From Heloderma charlesbogerti (Eukaryota > Chordata > Lepidosauria > Squamata > Helodermatidae), in contig JANEZZ010002882.1 of assembly GCA_026122225.1 (NCBI GenBank), forward strand, positions 372,001-436,000: 64,000 bases of DNA, read 5' to 3'. Positions within the stretch are counted from its first letter, which is position 1; every line of letters starts with the position of its first letter. The notes under the pieces were generated by a model. The model was not told the DNA's origin. It made no database searches and saw nothing but the letters and a program-made list of their open reading frames with translations. Both the position numbers and the translations under genes were made by a program. Below are positions 35,006-46,380 of this stretch, piece after piece.

Positions 35006-35259
35006 CAGGTAAGCAATCTGACTATTAATTTAAAAACATCTGCCCCAACACTTGTATTGCTTCAGACATGGTCTAATTTTATTCCAAGCATTTTCAAAGG
35101 AAGGGGAGTGATTATGTCTCCTCTAGTGTTTGTTATTGCTCCCTTTATTTAGGACTGACAGATAGGGGAAACTCTTTATACCTCTGTCATAGTGGGAAGT
35201 AGACAGAGATTTGCAGATTTATGCAGAAATGGACACCACCTAGTAGGGATGGCGAAGAA

Positions 35260-35324
35260 TTCCGCCACGGACTCCAGTGAGGCCGGATTCTTTAGAACCC
35301 AGCCCCTCGGAGTCCGTGGCGGAA
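35260..35324. repeat. Perfect 16-bp inverted repeat, 33-bp loop
   Basis: TTCCGCCACGGACTCC at 35260-35275 is exactly reversed at 35309-35324. It sits in a short GC-rich island (about 35235-35365) unlike its AT-rich surroundings. The core of a small non-autonomous element is the likely explanation. Confidence 0.6.
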
Positions 35325-35748
35325 CGGACTGCTCCCCCTGCCACCCCGCGAAGTCCCCGCAGACCGGCTGCTGTACCTACAGTTGCAACATTTTTTTACA
35401 TAATCAAGGCATTCTTCCCAAGGTCTGCCTTGTCTGAATCTCTCTCTTACAACTTTTTTTTACAAGTTTTTGGCCCGGTTTTGGTACACGGACAGCTTTG
35501 GTGGCCCATGCCTGGAACTGGCACTTTCCCCTTACATGCCTGGAACTGTGGTACTTTCTCATGAGTAAAACTGTCAGAATGGAAAGGGCTGTGTTTCAAG
35601 CTGTGTTGATCTACTCCTGAGTAAACATCCCAGCAAAAAGTCATGGCTTTAGGAAATGTACTAAGCTTGGCACAGATCACCGACACAACTCTGGCTATAA
35701 AAGATTTTCTGTGAACAGGAGCTCTAATTTCCAGATGGAAGTCCTTAC

Positions 35749-35815
35749 ATAGAATCATAGGGTTGGAAGGGGCCTACAAGGCCATTAAGTCCAACCCCCT
35801 GCTCAATGCAGGAAC
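35749..35815 (-). mobile_element. CR1 3' tail, fused to 5S rRNA sequence
   Basis: The + strand ATAGAATCATAGGGTTGGAA, GGGGCCTACAAGGCCATTAA, GTCCAACCCCCTGCTCAATG is the reverse of the last about 65 bases of CR1, including the ATTCTATG terminal repeat. Directly beyond it (35821-35863) is 5S rRNA sequence on the same strand. Neither piece shows an intervening insertion boundary. Confidence 0.85.
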
Positions 35816-35820
35816 CCTGG

Positions 35821-35863
35821 TTCCCAGGCGGTCTCCCATCCAAGTACTAACCAGGGCTGACCC
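35821..35863 (-). pseudogene. 5S rRNA-derived segment (3' half, truncated)
   Basis: The + strand TTCCCAGGCGGTCTCCCATC followed by CAAGTACTAACCAGG is an exact 35-base reverse complement of vertebrate 5S rRNA around nucleotides 64-98; the next bases (GCTGACCCT) match with changes. It covers the C-box part of the internal pol III promoter; the A-box side is missing. It is joined to a CR1 tail, so it is either the body of a 5S-headed SINE with a CR1 tail or a one-off template-switch product. It is not a functional 5S gene. Confidence 0.85.
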
Positions 35864-36357
35864 TACATTTGTTCTTCTTTTGCAAGTCAAATTGATCTTA
35901 AACATTCTGTCATACTTTGACATAGGGTATATTCTTCTCGTAATACCCTAATCCTAGAACAGTTTCTAATCCTGGAGAGAGCCTGAGTTAAGATCTAAAG
36001 ATAGATGAATATGTCTTGTCAGCTGAAATATAAACATTAGTGCTCAGGTTTAAAGATGGCATTGTTATAAATCAAACCTTCAAGAATGTTTGGGGCCGAA
36101 GTGGATCCTTGCAGTCTCTGGTGGTGCACAGAGGAGATGCAAGCTGCTTGGCAGGCCTGCACGTAACAGTTTTATCTTGATGTTCTTCTGCAGCTGTTCC
36201 TTGGCCTTTTAAGTCTATTTATTTATTATTCCGTGTATTTTCTCTTGATTTCTGCAAATGTAACAAAAGTGGTGAGCAAATATAATACAGTAAAGTTAAC
36301 GTATCAAAACAGTGAATAAACAATCAGTAGCACTAAAACAGCATAAACTACTTAATT

Positions 36358-36786
36358 ATTATTTATTGAAAACATGAATACCCTGCCCTTTAGCCAAAAA
36401 GGCTCCCAGAATGGCTTACAAAGATAAGTAGCATGACAGTCAGTCACACAATCTAAATTTAAGACATGGCATGCAAGGAAAGAAGAATTGGAAGGGAGGA
36501 AGAAAAAAGCAAGTTCAGATTGCAGTTCTTATAATGACCAGCTGGGATAGAAGCAGTTCAGGTAGCCTGCTGGAATGGCTATTACTAGGTGGCGGTTGAG
36601 GGGAGGCTTCATCCTAGGCAGTTAAGCATTCTAAGGTTAATGCCAGCACTTTATATTGAGCCCAGAAATGAATAGGTAGCCAATGCAGATGCTACAAGAT
36701 TGGTGTGATATACTCAGATCGCTGCACTCCTACTGACATTCTGGCAGCCGCATCTTGTACCAATTACAACCTGTTGTATCAGGTTT
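36358..36786 (-). mobile_element. Old L2/CR1-type LINE 3' fragment
   Basis: ATTATTTATTGAAAACATGA, CCCTGCCCTTTAGCCAAAAA and GGCTCCCAGAATGGCTTACA are the reverse of an old L2 3' end. Further on, CAGCACTTTATATTGAGCCC, GGTAGCCAATGCAGATGCTA and GGCAGCCGCATCTTGTACCA correspond to the reversed LVQN/ALY region. It is heavily decayed. Confidence 0.6.
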
Positions 36787-38099
36787 TTAAAATGATATCC
36801 TTTTGGAGTTTAATTACTTTTCAGATGGTTCACATCACAATTTAGGTGAACATGAGTATATTGTTCGTTGCTTTGGACAAGTGTATCGTATTTAAATGTT
36901 GGCGACTTCCTACTCCATGCGTCATGAAACTGACTGGCCAACCTTGGGCTCTAAAACCTGCCTCACCTAATGGGGTGGTTGTCAAAATAAAGGAAGTCAG
37001 GATTGTGAGTCTCACCCACCCCACATGTTTAGCTATTTTAAGATACTCTTTGATGGAGCAGGTATTTGAGGAGTAACGGAAGGGAATTTTTAAAAATAAG
37101 AACACAAGGGCAAAGCGGCTGAAGTGGGCAACAGATCTCAGCAAATAAGATTGTCTAAATTTCATTCATGTTTCATACAAACATAATCTGCATTCTTTCT
37201 TTATTTCTGTGGCGAGTATTAAACTCTTTGGGCGTAGTATTTTTGTTTATAGAATGGCTTCTTTGCAGCACTTTATACAATGGGTGACAAAGTTCCACAC
37301 TGTAAATTTATGGTCCTAATTCTATCTACTGTTTTCTCTTGCTAATTCTTCAAGTAATTTTTGTTCCTTTTTTTAAACAAAAATTAAATTTTCCTCTGTT
37401 CTGGAAACAAGACACAGTGAACTTTTTAATGAGTTTGATAGTTGATAAGATGCTATTCTGAGGAATTTAAAATTGTAAGAGCTGTGGCTACATAAATACC
37501 TTTTTTAATGTGGGTTGGGGATTCTAGCTAAGACTTAGGGTTGTTATTTATCATCTTTAGTCTTCCCATTCTTATTGTTCACTACCTCATTCTTGCTAAG
37601 TTTCCAAACTTTAATTCTTCATAAGCTGCCTTGGGAATTTCGTTGTTCTAAAATAAAAAATAGATCACTAATTTAATTAATATTAAAACTTTTAAATTCC
37701 AATTCACAATCTCAACAATTGCCTTCTGAAGGTGTTTGCATTAAAATGAAATAAGTTCTGAAAGGCATAATTCAGAGAAGATGGGAAAAGAACAGGCTTG
37801 TAAATAACAGACGAAATTAGTGCCATGCATAAAAAGTATACATTTCATAAAAATGAACTGGAAAATATATTTAAAAGAGACAAGAAAATCTTAGTCCATA
37901 TGTGATGACTTTCAATTTGAACATGAATTATAGACTGTTTTCCTATCTTAAAATATGTTCTTAACGGTTACAATACACTGTGCAATACAGTGTATGAAAC
38001 ACAATATTCCCCCCTCCTGCCCAGCTCTTTGAAAGGACACACAATATCTTCTTAGTTAAAAAGAACTTGGGCTCTAGCAGGTACCTACTGACTAAGGGC

Positions 38100-38677
38100 T
38101 GATTGCTTTTTAGTCTAGGAAGCGATTAGCTGCTTAGGTCCTCCTCCTCCTTACATGTGATTCAGCATTTCCAGCCTGCGAGTGGTGTGTTTCTGAAAGT
38201 TGGAAGCGGCTTTAGAGAGAGCGGGATGGAAGCATGTCTAGAGGTGCACGAAGTTAGGTCTCTGTTGCCACAAGTGCTCTCATTTAATTAAAACAAAAGG
38301 ATTAACTAGCTAAGGATTTACCACTGATTCCTTTACAAGCTTTTTAGCTCTAGAACAAAAAGCTTTTTGGTATGACTGAAGCTCCAAACTTACATCCTTT
38401 TGACTGAAGTGTAAATAGAAACCGTGTTTGCATTGAAACTAAAAAGCAGCACTGGAATGAACATGAAAGAAGATTTATTTTAGCAACCTAATGCACACAC
38501 ACACACCCTATTTTCCTGTATGAAATGGTTCAGTCCTATTTTGCATACATTCGTTCCGACTATATCCATCTGTGAGTGCATTGGTCTGAAGAATTGCTGT
38601 GTTTCATTGGGTGAATTGATGTCTTGGAGGGAAGCTGTGCACTTTGACTGCAGGCTGTGTTGTTTTTAGAATAAAAC
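38100..38677 (+). promoter_or_regulatory. TCF12: Candidate internal promoter and 5' UTR of the TCF12 Alt isoform
   Basis: The ATG of the Alt first exon has no usable splice acceptor close upstream in a coding context, so its mRNA must start nearby; in other vertebrates this isoform is made from its own intronic promoter. The stretch contains E-box type CANNTG sites at 38154-38159 (CATGTG) and 38272-38277 (CAAGTG) and a short CA run near 38492-38505. The start codon lies in the context AAAACATGT, with A at -4 and C at -3, which is moderate rather than strong. I see no clear TATA box at a convincing distance and did not locate a transcription start site. The limits given are arbitrary. Confidence 0.45.
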
Positions 38678-38746
38678 ATGTATTGTGCCTACCCTGTACC
38701 TAGAATGAGAAGCACATCTTTGATGTATTACTACAATGGGAAAACG
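38678..38746 (+). CDS. TCF12: TCF12 alternative first exon (HEBAlt N-terminus)
   Basis: From ATG at 38678 the frame reads MYCAYPVPRMRS then TSLMYYYNGKT, 23 residues, and then meets a GTAAGGAAG donor at 38747. This is the N-terminal signature of the short E-protein isoforms, TCF4-A and HEBAlt, which lack activation domain 1. The exon ends in phase 0, so splicing to 55529 gives [14 protein letters not shown], as expected for HEBAlt. Read-through into the intron gives only a short unrelated tail. In mammals HEBAlt is used in early T-cell development and partners other bHLH factors. From memory the mammalian peptide has Gly-Met-Gly where this one has Arg-Met-Arg at residues 9-11; that change is unusual for so conserved a peptide. 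Confidence 0.93.
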
Positions 38747-41700
38747 GTAAGGAAGATTTTCTTTTTGTTCTTTTGTTTTGTTTCCAAAGTCCCTAGCAGG
38801 GCTAAAAATGCTGTTTGTGGTCTCTGGACTGGACTAACAGCAAGATATACTGGCATAGACTAGAATATTTAGACTAAGAATTTTCAGTTAGTACATTTAC
38901 CTTTGGACTTAATGTTTAACATGAGCTTTTATTTTATGCAGCCACTCTGTTGACTCAAGGATGTTGTTTAGCTCTGTGATTGAAAATGTGAAGGTTATTC
39001 CCATTTTGTGTGAAGGAAAACTGAAAACTATTCCAATTACTTGCTTTAAAAACCAAAGTGCCTAGCTCTCTGAGAATGTTTCAGAAAGCAGCCAGCCGAT
39101 AAGGTTGGTGTTTCCTGTTTGGATTATGAGCTTCGAATATTTCCTTACTGCAGTACCATCTGCTTTCAGTGGGGGGGGGAGCATTTTGAATATATTTAAT
39201 CTGATTCATAAATTTCATTTTCTCTTTATACTAAAATATTTTCCGTAGCCTTTTGCCTAGGAATAGTTTACACGTGTTTTTAAACCCGCATCCATTCAGA
39301 AGCATAAAGTTCTAAAGTAGGTGTTCTTGTTAGGGTTTGATAAGTACAGTGGTGTGCATTTGATTTTTTGTCTGTATGGGTGTTACATAATGTACACAGA
39401 AACATTTCATGGGAACTGTAAGCTTGTTTTCTGGATATGATAAGGTTGAAAATTCTGTTGGACGTTGCAGAAACCAAATCCAGTTGTGCAATGTGTCATG
39501 TAATGTCTGTTGCTCAGTATGCAAAATATTCTAGCTCTACTCTTGTTTAGGATTTTACTAACTTGGTACATTGGGAAATTATCTTAGTAAACATGATAAA
39601 TTGCAATGAATACTGAGGCATTCATAAGTTCTACTTCTGCTACTCTCAAAGTATTGCCCCATGTTTTGCAGTCATTGATGAGCAGACCGAGGTATTAGGT
39701 AATTTGTACAATGAAGTTGTGAGATCAACGTTTAGTATTTTAAGACATTTTAGTCAAACTTGTGTAGCACTGCAAAAGTGGAAGAGGATTGATTAGTCAC
39801 CCTCCAACATATCTAGGGAAATTACCCTTTCTCTTTAGGAGTGTTCACCAAAGAAAACCAAAATCCCTGAAATGTGAAATTATTCCCCTTTAAGTCTCCT
39901 CCTAAGCTGAAATGGTTTTGAAGTTGATGTGAGAGTGAAGTAAAACGAAGTCTGCCCTTCTCCTGAAGCGATGCTAGTATGGCTTTTGCAGAGTATTGAT
40001 TTTATTCTTTCTCCAGCACAGAACCTTCCTCTTTGTTCTACAGTGAAGGGGAAAGCTTTAATCTTATTGAGTATTTCCAGACTAGTAATGGATGGAAGTG
40101 CTGGTAGTGTAGAGAGACAAGGCTGGTGAATTGATAGCATCTATCTGATATGGTTCAGAGGTGACTTTCAAAAACCTGAAGAGTTAGAAAATGGTATGAC
40201 AATTCCACACCCTGGTGCAACGTACGTGTTGTGACACCTCAGCATTTGGACTTCATGGAGTAACTCAAAAAGTGGGTGCAGGGGAGAGAAAGGTCACATT
40301 ACTCTTGATGTATGGACCTTTCATATTTATGTTCATAGGTAGGAAATGTTGGCTTGTTTAATGGCTGCCTTTTCTTCTGCCATGATTCAGAACTTCATCC
40401 TAAAGTGTAATTTTGCCTTGATGCATAGGATAGAACAGATGATCCACTCCTAAGAATGTCAGGCTGAATTCTGTCCACCCACCTTGTTTGACAAATTAGT
40501 GGTTAATGGAGCCTGGTTTCATGTTTCAGAACTTTAATTATAAGGGTTTAATGTATTATTAAGTATCGGCAAATTCTGCTGTATAGTGATGAACTGGATG
40601 TTTGTGTGGCAGCAGCTGAGTTGGGAAATGCTACAGAGGGCTTTTGGGAACCTGTGTTAAGGCTCAGTTGTTGGTATCTGTAGAATTCCTTGAACCAGGT
40701 CCCTTTGATCTTTAAAGGAGGACAAGAGGTTAGCAAGTTAATTAGTAGAGGCAATGGAAAAGCAGAGCTGAAAGGGATTCTTCCAATTATCTCTGGATAA
40801 TAAGAAAAAAGAGTTTGCATAGAAAGAAAGTAAGGATCAGTTGTTGATTAGAACACAATAACTATACCCTTTAACATTTTGCAGCAGATGGGTATTTAAA
40901 AAAATCAACTACTCCATTAAGCCATAAAAGATTAAAGCCTTGTAATGTTAACATGGAGCAAGAAGTAATTTTGAGTAGCTTGATTCTAAGGGGAAAAATG
41001 ATTGAGGCTGGTTTTGCAATGAGAGTTTAAATACAAGCAATTTATCAAATTTGTTTTCAGACAGAATTCCATTCCATTTTCACTTTACCTGTTAAGAAAA
41101 GTAGTTATTTCTCTTCTGGGAACAAAATGTGCCGTATGAGGAATAGAAAAGAATCTCAAAACGTTATTCCATCCAGAATCGTTACTCTGCTCAGAATCTC
41201 AAAATGTTCTATCCATCCAGAGAACTTTTGTTATTGGGTGGATTAAATATATAATTAATAAATATTCTCTAGTGTTGAGCAAAATTTGTCCACGTTCTTC
41301 TCAGCTATTGTTAAACTGATGAGTTCTTGCAGAACACTCATTTCTTTTACCAGGACTCAGGCAGGACCAATTCCCAGTGGGCTGAGCATGTTCTGGCTAG
41401 CCATGTCAGCCAATTCATATATGAGGATAATGTTGCTGTTTTTTAAAAATGGAGCCAAACCCCCAAAAGTATTCCAAAGGGAAAACAAATAGGCAAGTAA
41501 ATTACCTGTTTAGCATTCCTCTCAGTGAGTGAGAATGGATCCAGAATTTTGGGATACAGTCTTTCAAGAGCTTCTCCTGGGCAAACCCAAGCTTAACAGG
41601 AGACTCAGAAGAGAAGAGTTGTGAACGGTGTTCTGTGCTATAAGTGCTGCTTCACACTCACTGCACAGAGAAAATTAACAGCGTAAGAACAGGCCAGTTT

Positions 41701-42275
41701 ACTATAATAGGTGAAATACAGCCAGAGCATGGGTTGAATTGTGTGCGCACACATCAGTTAGGAAGCCAGCATGAGATATTTTTAAAGGACTGCTTTACTG
41801 AGTAAAACAGTTCTTGGTCCACAGTCTTACGTTGACAGGTTATGTTGACATTCAGGAGAGAATGTTTTATAATTTAGAGACTAGAGAATAATACAATTTC
41901 ATTGCAGTTTGCCTTTATGTTGCCTTCACAACAACTCTGTTAGGTGTATCACTTATTTCCACGTCCCACTTAAATAACTTAAGTTGAGGTAGTAACTTGC
42001 CCTGGCTCCATGTTGAATATGTCCATGGCAGTTGCCTACATCAAACCCCAATAAGGATGTAGGCCTCTGGCCCTGAAACAAGCACATTCGAAATCTGAGG
42101 AAGGGAGGTCCCTGAAGCCATCAGTAGGGAAGTGCTCGGTGGACCGGGGCTGCACTTCTCCATCATGACACCCACTGATGAGCTGTGGATCAGAGTTTGC
42201 TCATGATGAATTTAGATGCTCTGTAGATGCTGAATTTGAAATGATGTTCAGTGACCTTGTGATAGACACTTTGGC

Positions 42276-42611
42276 CCAGTTTATACAATCAGCAGAATCC
42301 TGGACTGTACCAATTCAAGCTGCAAGGAAGGAGTTGTATTTGAACCTTCCTTCACTGGAAAAAAAAAGTATAGCTCCCTGCATATAGAAAACTAGCATGT
42401 CAAGGAAAAGGGTATTTTATTATTTATTCATTTGATTGTACCCCAAAAATGGCACTTGAGTCAGCTGAAGCCTTCTTGATGATGCTGATTTTCTGTGTGC
42501 AGAGATTTTTAGATGTCAGGCTAATTTGATTATGGTGTGCCCCCATCTTGGACTGAATTGAACAGTGTAGGGAAATTTTTAACACTTTACTCTGCTGATT
42601 GTATAAACTGG
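42276..42611. mobile_element. Candidate non-autonomous DNA element with perfect 21-bp inverted ends
   Basis: CCAGTTTATACAATCAGCAGA at 42276-42296 is exactly reversed at 42591-42611. The 294 bases between have no coding potential. No convincing target duplication flanks it. A chance 21-bp match at this spacing is very unlikely. Confidence 0.65.
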
Positions 42612-43205
42612 ACTTTCATTACTACGCAGTTTAAGGATCCTTTCTGCCAAGGATAAGCTCTTGAGCAGCTACTTTTACCATAGTAAAATGACAGAAAGGA
42701 CTTGAAATGTTGAGGGGAAAAGGTTTGCAAAACAAGAAATACTAGCCCTTTCATTAAAACTGGATTAACTCCTGTCCACTTCTTTGAGCTAATGTAAAGT
42801 ACATATTAATTAAAGATGTATCAGTTTTCTAAAATTATCTGTATGAAGGGAGGAAAGCAGAAAACAAATCTGCATTTTTGGTTTAATAACATATTACATC
42901 ACTGGATGTCTCACAGTCTTGAATATTACTAATATGCCCTTTTCCCTTATGATTCCTTGTAGAGATACTACAGGTATTCTGGATAGCTACATGCAAGTCT
43001 TGACTTACAAATGTTAATTTTGATCTTGAGTGAGCCAAGGACAACAACTGATAGAGAAGCTGCGTTTGGAAGATCATATCTTGGTTTAATAAGCCAAGCT
43101 GTCAACTAGCCTTTTGCCCATGTGCAGAGCCCCTTCACTTTGCATGAGCTGCGATTAAATGAGGAAGCCTCTAATTAACAATCGTGTCCTGTTTTCTCGG
43201 AAACA

Positions 43206-43307
43206 GGAAACTATGGTTACCAGCTTTGAAACAAGCCAAGATTTTAAACTAATTCTGAAATGTAGTTTAAGATCTTGGCTTGTTCCAAAGCTGGTAACTA
43301 TAGTTCC
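43206..43307. repeat. Hairpin with arms of about 45 bp
   Basis: GGAAACTATGGTTACCAGCT...AAACT (43206-43250) is reversed with a few mismatches at 43264-43307, with a 13-base loop. Flanking motifs (CCTTTTGCCCATGTGCAGAG near 43120, TATGCACAGTCAAAAGGCTC near 43380) are also roughly inverted, so a palindromic MITE of about 300 bp (43110-43405) is likely. Confidence 0.75.
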
Positions 43308-43702
43308 TTGGTTCAGGGGAAATGATGGGTAATTCCTGGTTTAATTGTGGCTCATGTAAAGGTAGAAGCAAAAGTGCTGTATGCACAGTCAAAAGGCTCA
43401 AATCCTATCTTAGTGTATAATGCTAAGATAGGATTGACCAAACTGGGTGAATTAGTAGATTTACTTCCATTTTTCTTCACTGTATATTAACACAAGAACA
43501 TCAGAATATAGGAACATATCCAGTACTGATAAAAGTGGACACAGATATTGTTTCGAGGCAGAAATACTGTACTGCAATGATATTTTACTGCTGTAAAATT
43601 TACAAACAAAATATCAACATAAAAATTAACTTACTTTTTCCTATTTCTACTGTAATATCTCTACAAGGAATCATAAAAGTATAGGGCATATTAGCAGCGG
43701 TC

Positions 43703-43765
43703 TTATTTATTTCTAACACTTATAGACCACCCAATAACCAGAGTTCAACGTTATTATTCTGCCCA
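43703..43765 (-). mobile_element. Short L2 3' tail fragment
   Basis: TTATTTATTTCTAACACTTA, TAGACCACCCAATAACCAGAG is a decayed reverse L2 end. Confidence 0.45.
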
Positions 43766-44007
43766 GCCCTATGTTTGTACATATGATATTGAAACAGTCT
43801 GGGAAAATATTCCTATGTCTTCTTCGGAGAGCTGACTTTGCCAGCATTTTAATCTGATTCGAGTATGTATAGATATTGCTGGTTTGAATAATTTACTCTA
43901 CTGGCTACTTCCAAAATGATTAAGCTGCATTTTCTTTTATGTACTCCCCTCTAAGAAACTTTCTAGAAAAATTTTGAGAGTCTATTTTTTAGTCTTGCTG
44001 CATGAAT

Positions 44008-44027
44008 ACACACACACACACACACAC
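44008..44027. repeat. (AC)10 microsatellite
   Basis: A pure AC run, followed 20 bases later by C and T homopolymers. The region 44040-45540 holds nothing else I can identify. Confidence 0.9.
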
Positions 44028-45540
44028 GTTAGTGGATACCCCCCCTTTTTTTTTTTAGTGGATATCAGAATACATGAGCAAGTTACTTCATTTGGTGGGC
44101 TTCACACAGTAGATGTTTAAACATATTTTTTGCTGCTTTTAAAAATAGTTTCATGGGATAGGATTACCCTCATCATTTCTATGAACTCTTGTCAAATTCC
44201 ACTGTTCATTTTTCTGAAATAGCATCCATGTTGAGGGATATTAGGTTCTGAATTAACTGTGTCCACAGTGAAATATTATTTCTTAAAACTGAACATAGTT
44301 CTCTGAGAGCTTTACATGCAAACAATACATTTTATTGAACGCTACTGTGTATGCCATGGACACAATGCCACTTTCGTGTTTCTTAAAGTATGGTGTAATT
44401 GGTAGGTTAACATCGTTGTACATATTGAAGGGGGAATAGAGGGAAGTTAGTTTTGCGTTAATTTGCTGCTAACACAATTTTCCTCTTCAGAACATTCCTA
44501 TACCATGTCCATTTAAGAATCTCTCATTCTGTAGATCAACAGAAAAGTCACACACATCACAAACTGTTGTTTGCCTTTTCCATGGAATTAAGCTTGTACT
44601 GGCTTAGCTCACGACTGTCAGAAATACCCATTGCATCTTCTCAAGTATACTATGATGCTGTCTGCAGCTGCGACAACACAGCCTTGAGTACCCATTGCCC
44701 CTACTGAGCTGAGGGATGAGGAAGAGAGCAGTCATGCTCCCTCATTTTAGGTGGGCTGCAGTAGCCCTTGACTTTCCTGTAGAAATGCAGAAAAAATAAT
44801 AGCTTCCCTGATATAGCATTCATTCACTTGCACTTCTTCTGGGCTCCACGTTTTTTTGTCTGAGGTCAGCAGACATCAGGGTAGCTCATTCAGTTTTCCT
44901 GGATTCATTCTGGATCGAACTTGGTGGTGTTTCAGAGGAGAAAGACTGGTTGCATTCACTGATCAGTCCTCCTTGTCTGCTTTTAAGCTCTCAGAGGCTT
45001 GCCTGGTGGCTCCCTCTTCCAAAGGGGTGGATAGGGTGTTCCTCTCTCCCTCTCCCACATGCACGGACCTGAAGCAGCTTTTCTGAGTGTTTTTCTTTTT
45101 CTTGTCTTGTCTTAAAACATTTGCTTATTCATTGTTCAGTATTTTAGAACTCACTATTTTGGTGCTCATTCTCTATTCTAAGCATGGTTTCTTGGCATGA
45201 AATAAACACAATATCTGTTTTCTCTATATGTATTATTTTTATATGTGGATTTGATTATTTAATTTATTTGCAAATAACGTACTTGATATATTTTCTTTTC
45301 CAAATACTCACTGCACTGCATGCTTGAAGGACTTTTCTAATTCTAAAAGGTGAAATATTACTAAATTCTTAATGCTATGATTGCCTGTTTCAAAATAATA
45401 CATGATTTTTTCCATTTGGATTTATAGTTCTTTCAAGAAAAAGGATGTATGTGGAAAAGCCAAAATTAAAACTTGATTTTGTGGTCTTTGACAAACGCAG
45501 TAAAGGCTATCAATTTCCAGAGGGGTCCTGTGTTGCAGCA

Positions 45541-45625
45541 AAAACAACACAGAGGCTTGTGGCACCTTAAAGACTAACACATTTATTATGGCAGAAGCTG
45601 TTGTGGAATAGTCCACTTCATCAGG
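45541..45625. mobile_element. Short repeat with GTGGCACCTTAAAGACTAAC motif
   Basis: GAGGCTTGTGGCACCTTAAA, GACTAACACATTTATTATGG and AGTCCACTTCATCAGGT are typical of a short amniote interspersed repeat whose class I cannot fix. It abuts the CR1/L3 fragment that starts at 45626. Confidence 0.55.
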
Positions 45626-46112
45626 TAAGAACATAAGATGGAGCATGTTGGGTAAGGCCAAAGGCCTCTCTAGACTAGCATCCTGTTTCCCACAGTGGCC
45701 AAGCAAATGCCCTTTGGCAGTTCATAAGCAAGACAAGGAGGCAGCAGCCCATGCAGCCTCCAATTCTGGAGAGAATAGCAGATAGCCATCCAAATAGTAG
45801 CCATTGATAAACATATCCTCCATGAATTTTCTAATCATCTTTGAAAGCCATCTAAGAGGCCATTACCACACTGTGTGGTAGCAAATGCCATAGTTCTTAC
45901 ATAGGATTTGTGGTACAACAATTGTGACAGCAAATTCCTATGCATTGTGTGAAGAAGTCCTTCCTTTTATCTGTCCTGAATCTCTCACCACTCAACTTCA
46001 TTGGATCATCTCGAATTCTAGTATTAAGAGAGGGAGACAAATGTCTCCCTATCCACATTCTCTAAACCATGCACAATTTTAGACACCTCAGTCATGTTCC
46101 CCCTTTGTAAGC
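45626..46112 (-). mobile_element. CR1/L3-type LINE 3' end, longest copy
   Basis: AAGAACATAAGATGGAGCAT, CTAGCATCCTGTTTCCCACAG, CCTTCCTTTTATCTGTCCTG, CAACTTCATTGGATCATCTC and CTAAACCATGCACAATTTTA give the reverse of a CR1/L3 3' terminal region, extending farther toward the RT than the other two copies. Confidence 0.75.
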
Positions 46113-46264
46113 TCTTTTTAAACACACACAATAAAAGAAAAACCACTAATAAAACACTTTAAAAAGTATAAATTTAAAAGCAGCAACAAAAGCAATCTTG
46201 TTGTGTATCGGAGCATGCTTCGTACAACTTAGTTGTTCTTTAGATATAACTTACTTGCATGGTA

Positions 46265-46380
46265 GCACCAATTTATTTACTGTATTTGTTTATCACCTTT
46301 CATTTTTCGAAGTGATTACAGTGTGCAAAACCACAATCAGTTAAAACAAAATAAAACCAATTTAAACACTGTGTATTGAG
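46265..46380 (-). mobile_element. L2-like 3' tail fragment
   Basis: CCAATTTATTTACTGTATTTG, ATCACCTTTCATTTTTCGAA, GTGATTACAGTGTGCAAAAC followed by an A-rich AAAACAAAATAAAACCAATTT zone. Confidence 0.45.

Larger units (their letters stand above)
36787..42275. other. Transposon-poor region around the TCF12 Alt first exon
   Basis: Apart from the Alt exon (38678-38746) I recognise no LINE, SINE or MITE in these 5.5 kb, while every other 5-kb stretch of the 40-kb intron holds one or more. Sequence is AT-rich with many short homopolymer tracts. Depletion of insertions around a regulated promoter would be expected if enhancers and promoter elements are spread through it. Confidence 0.6.

Noticed and set aside
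35821..35863. A functional 5S rRNA gene
   Set aside because: Only about 43 bases of the 3' half are present, the A-box is missing, and the piece is fused to a CR1 tail.
38747..38863. Continuation of the Alt exon frame into the following 39 codons
   Set aside because: A consensus donor lies at 38747 and the read-through peptide (RKIFFLFFCFVSKVPS) has no E-protein similarity; it is intron.
42178..42387. A 69-codon frame starting MSCGSEFAHDEFRCSVD
   Set aside because: It overlaps the left inverted end of the candidate DNA element and has no family resemblance or splice sites.
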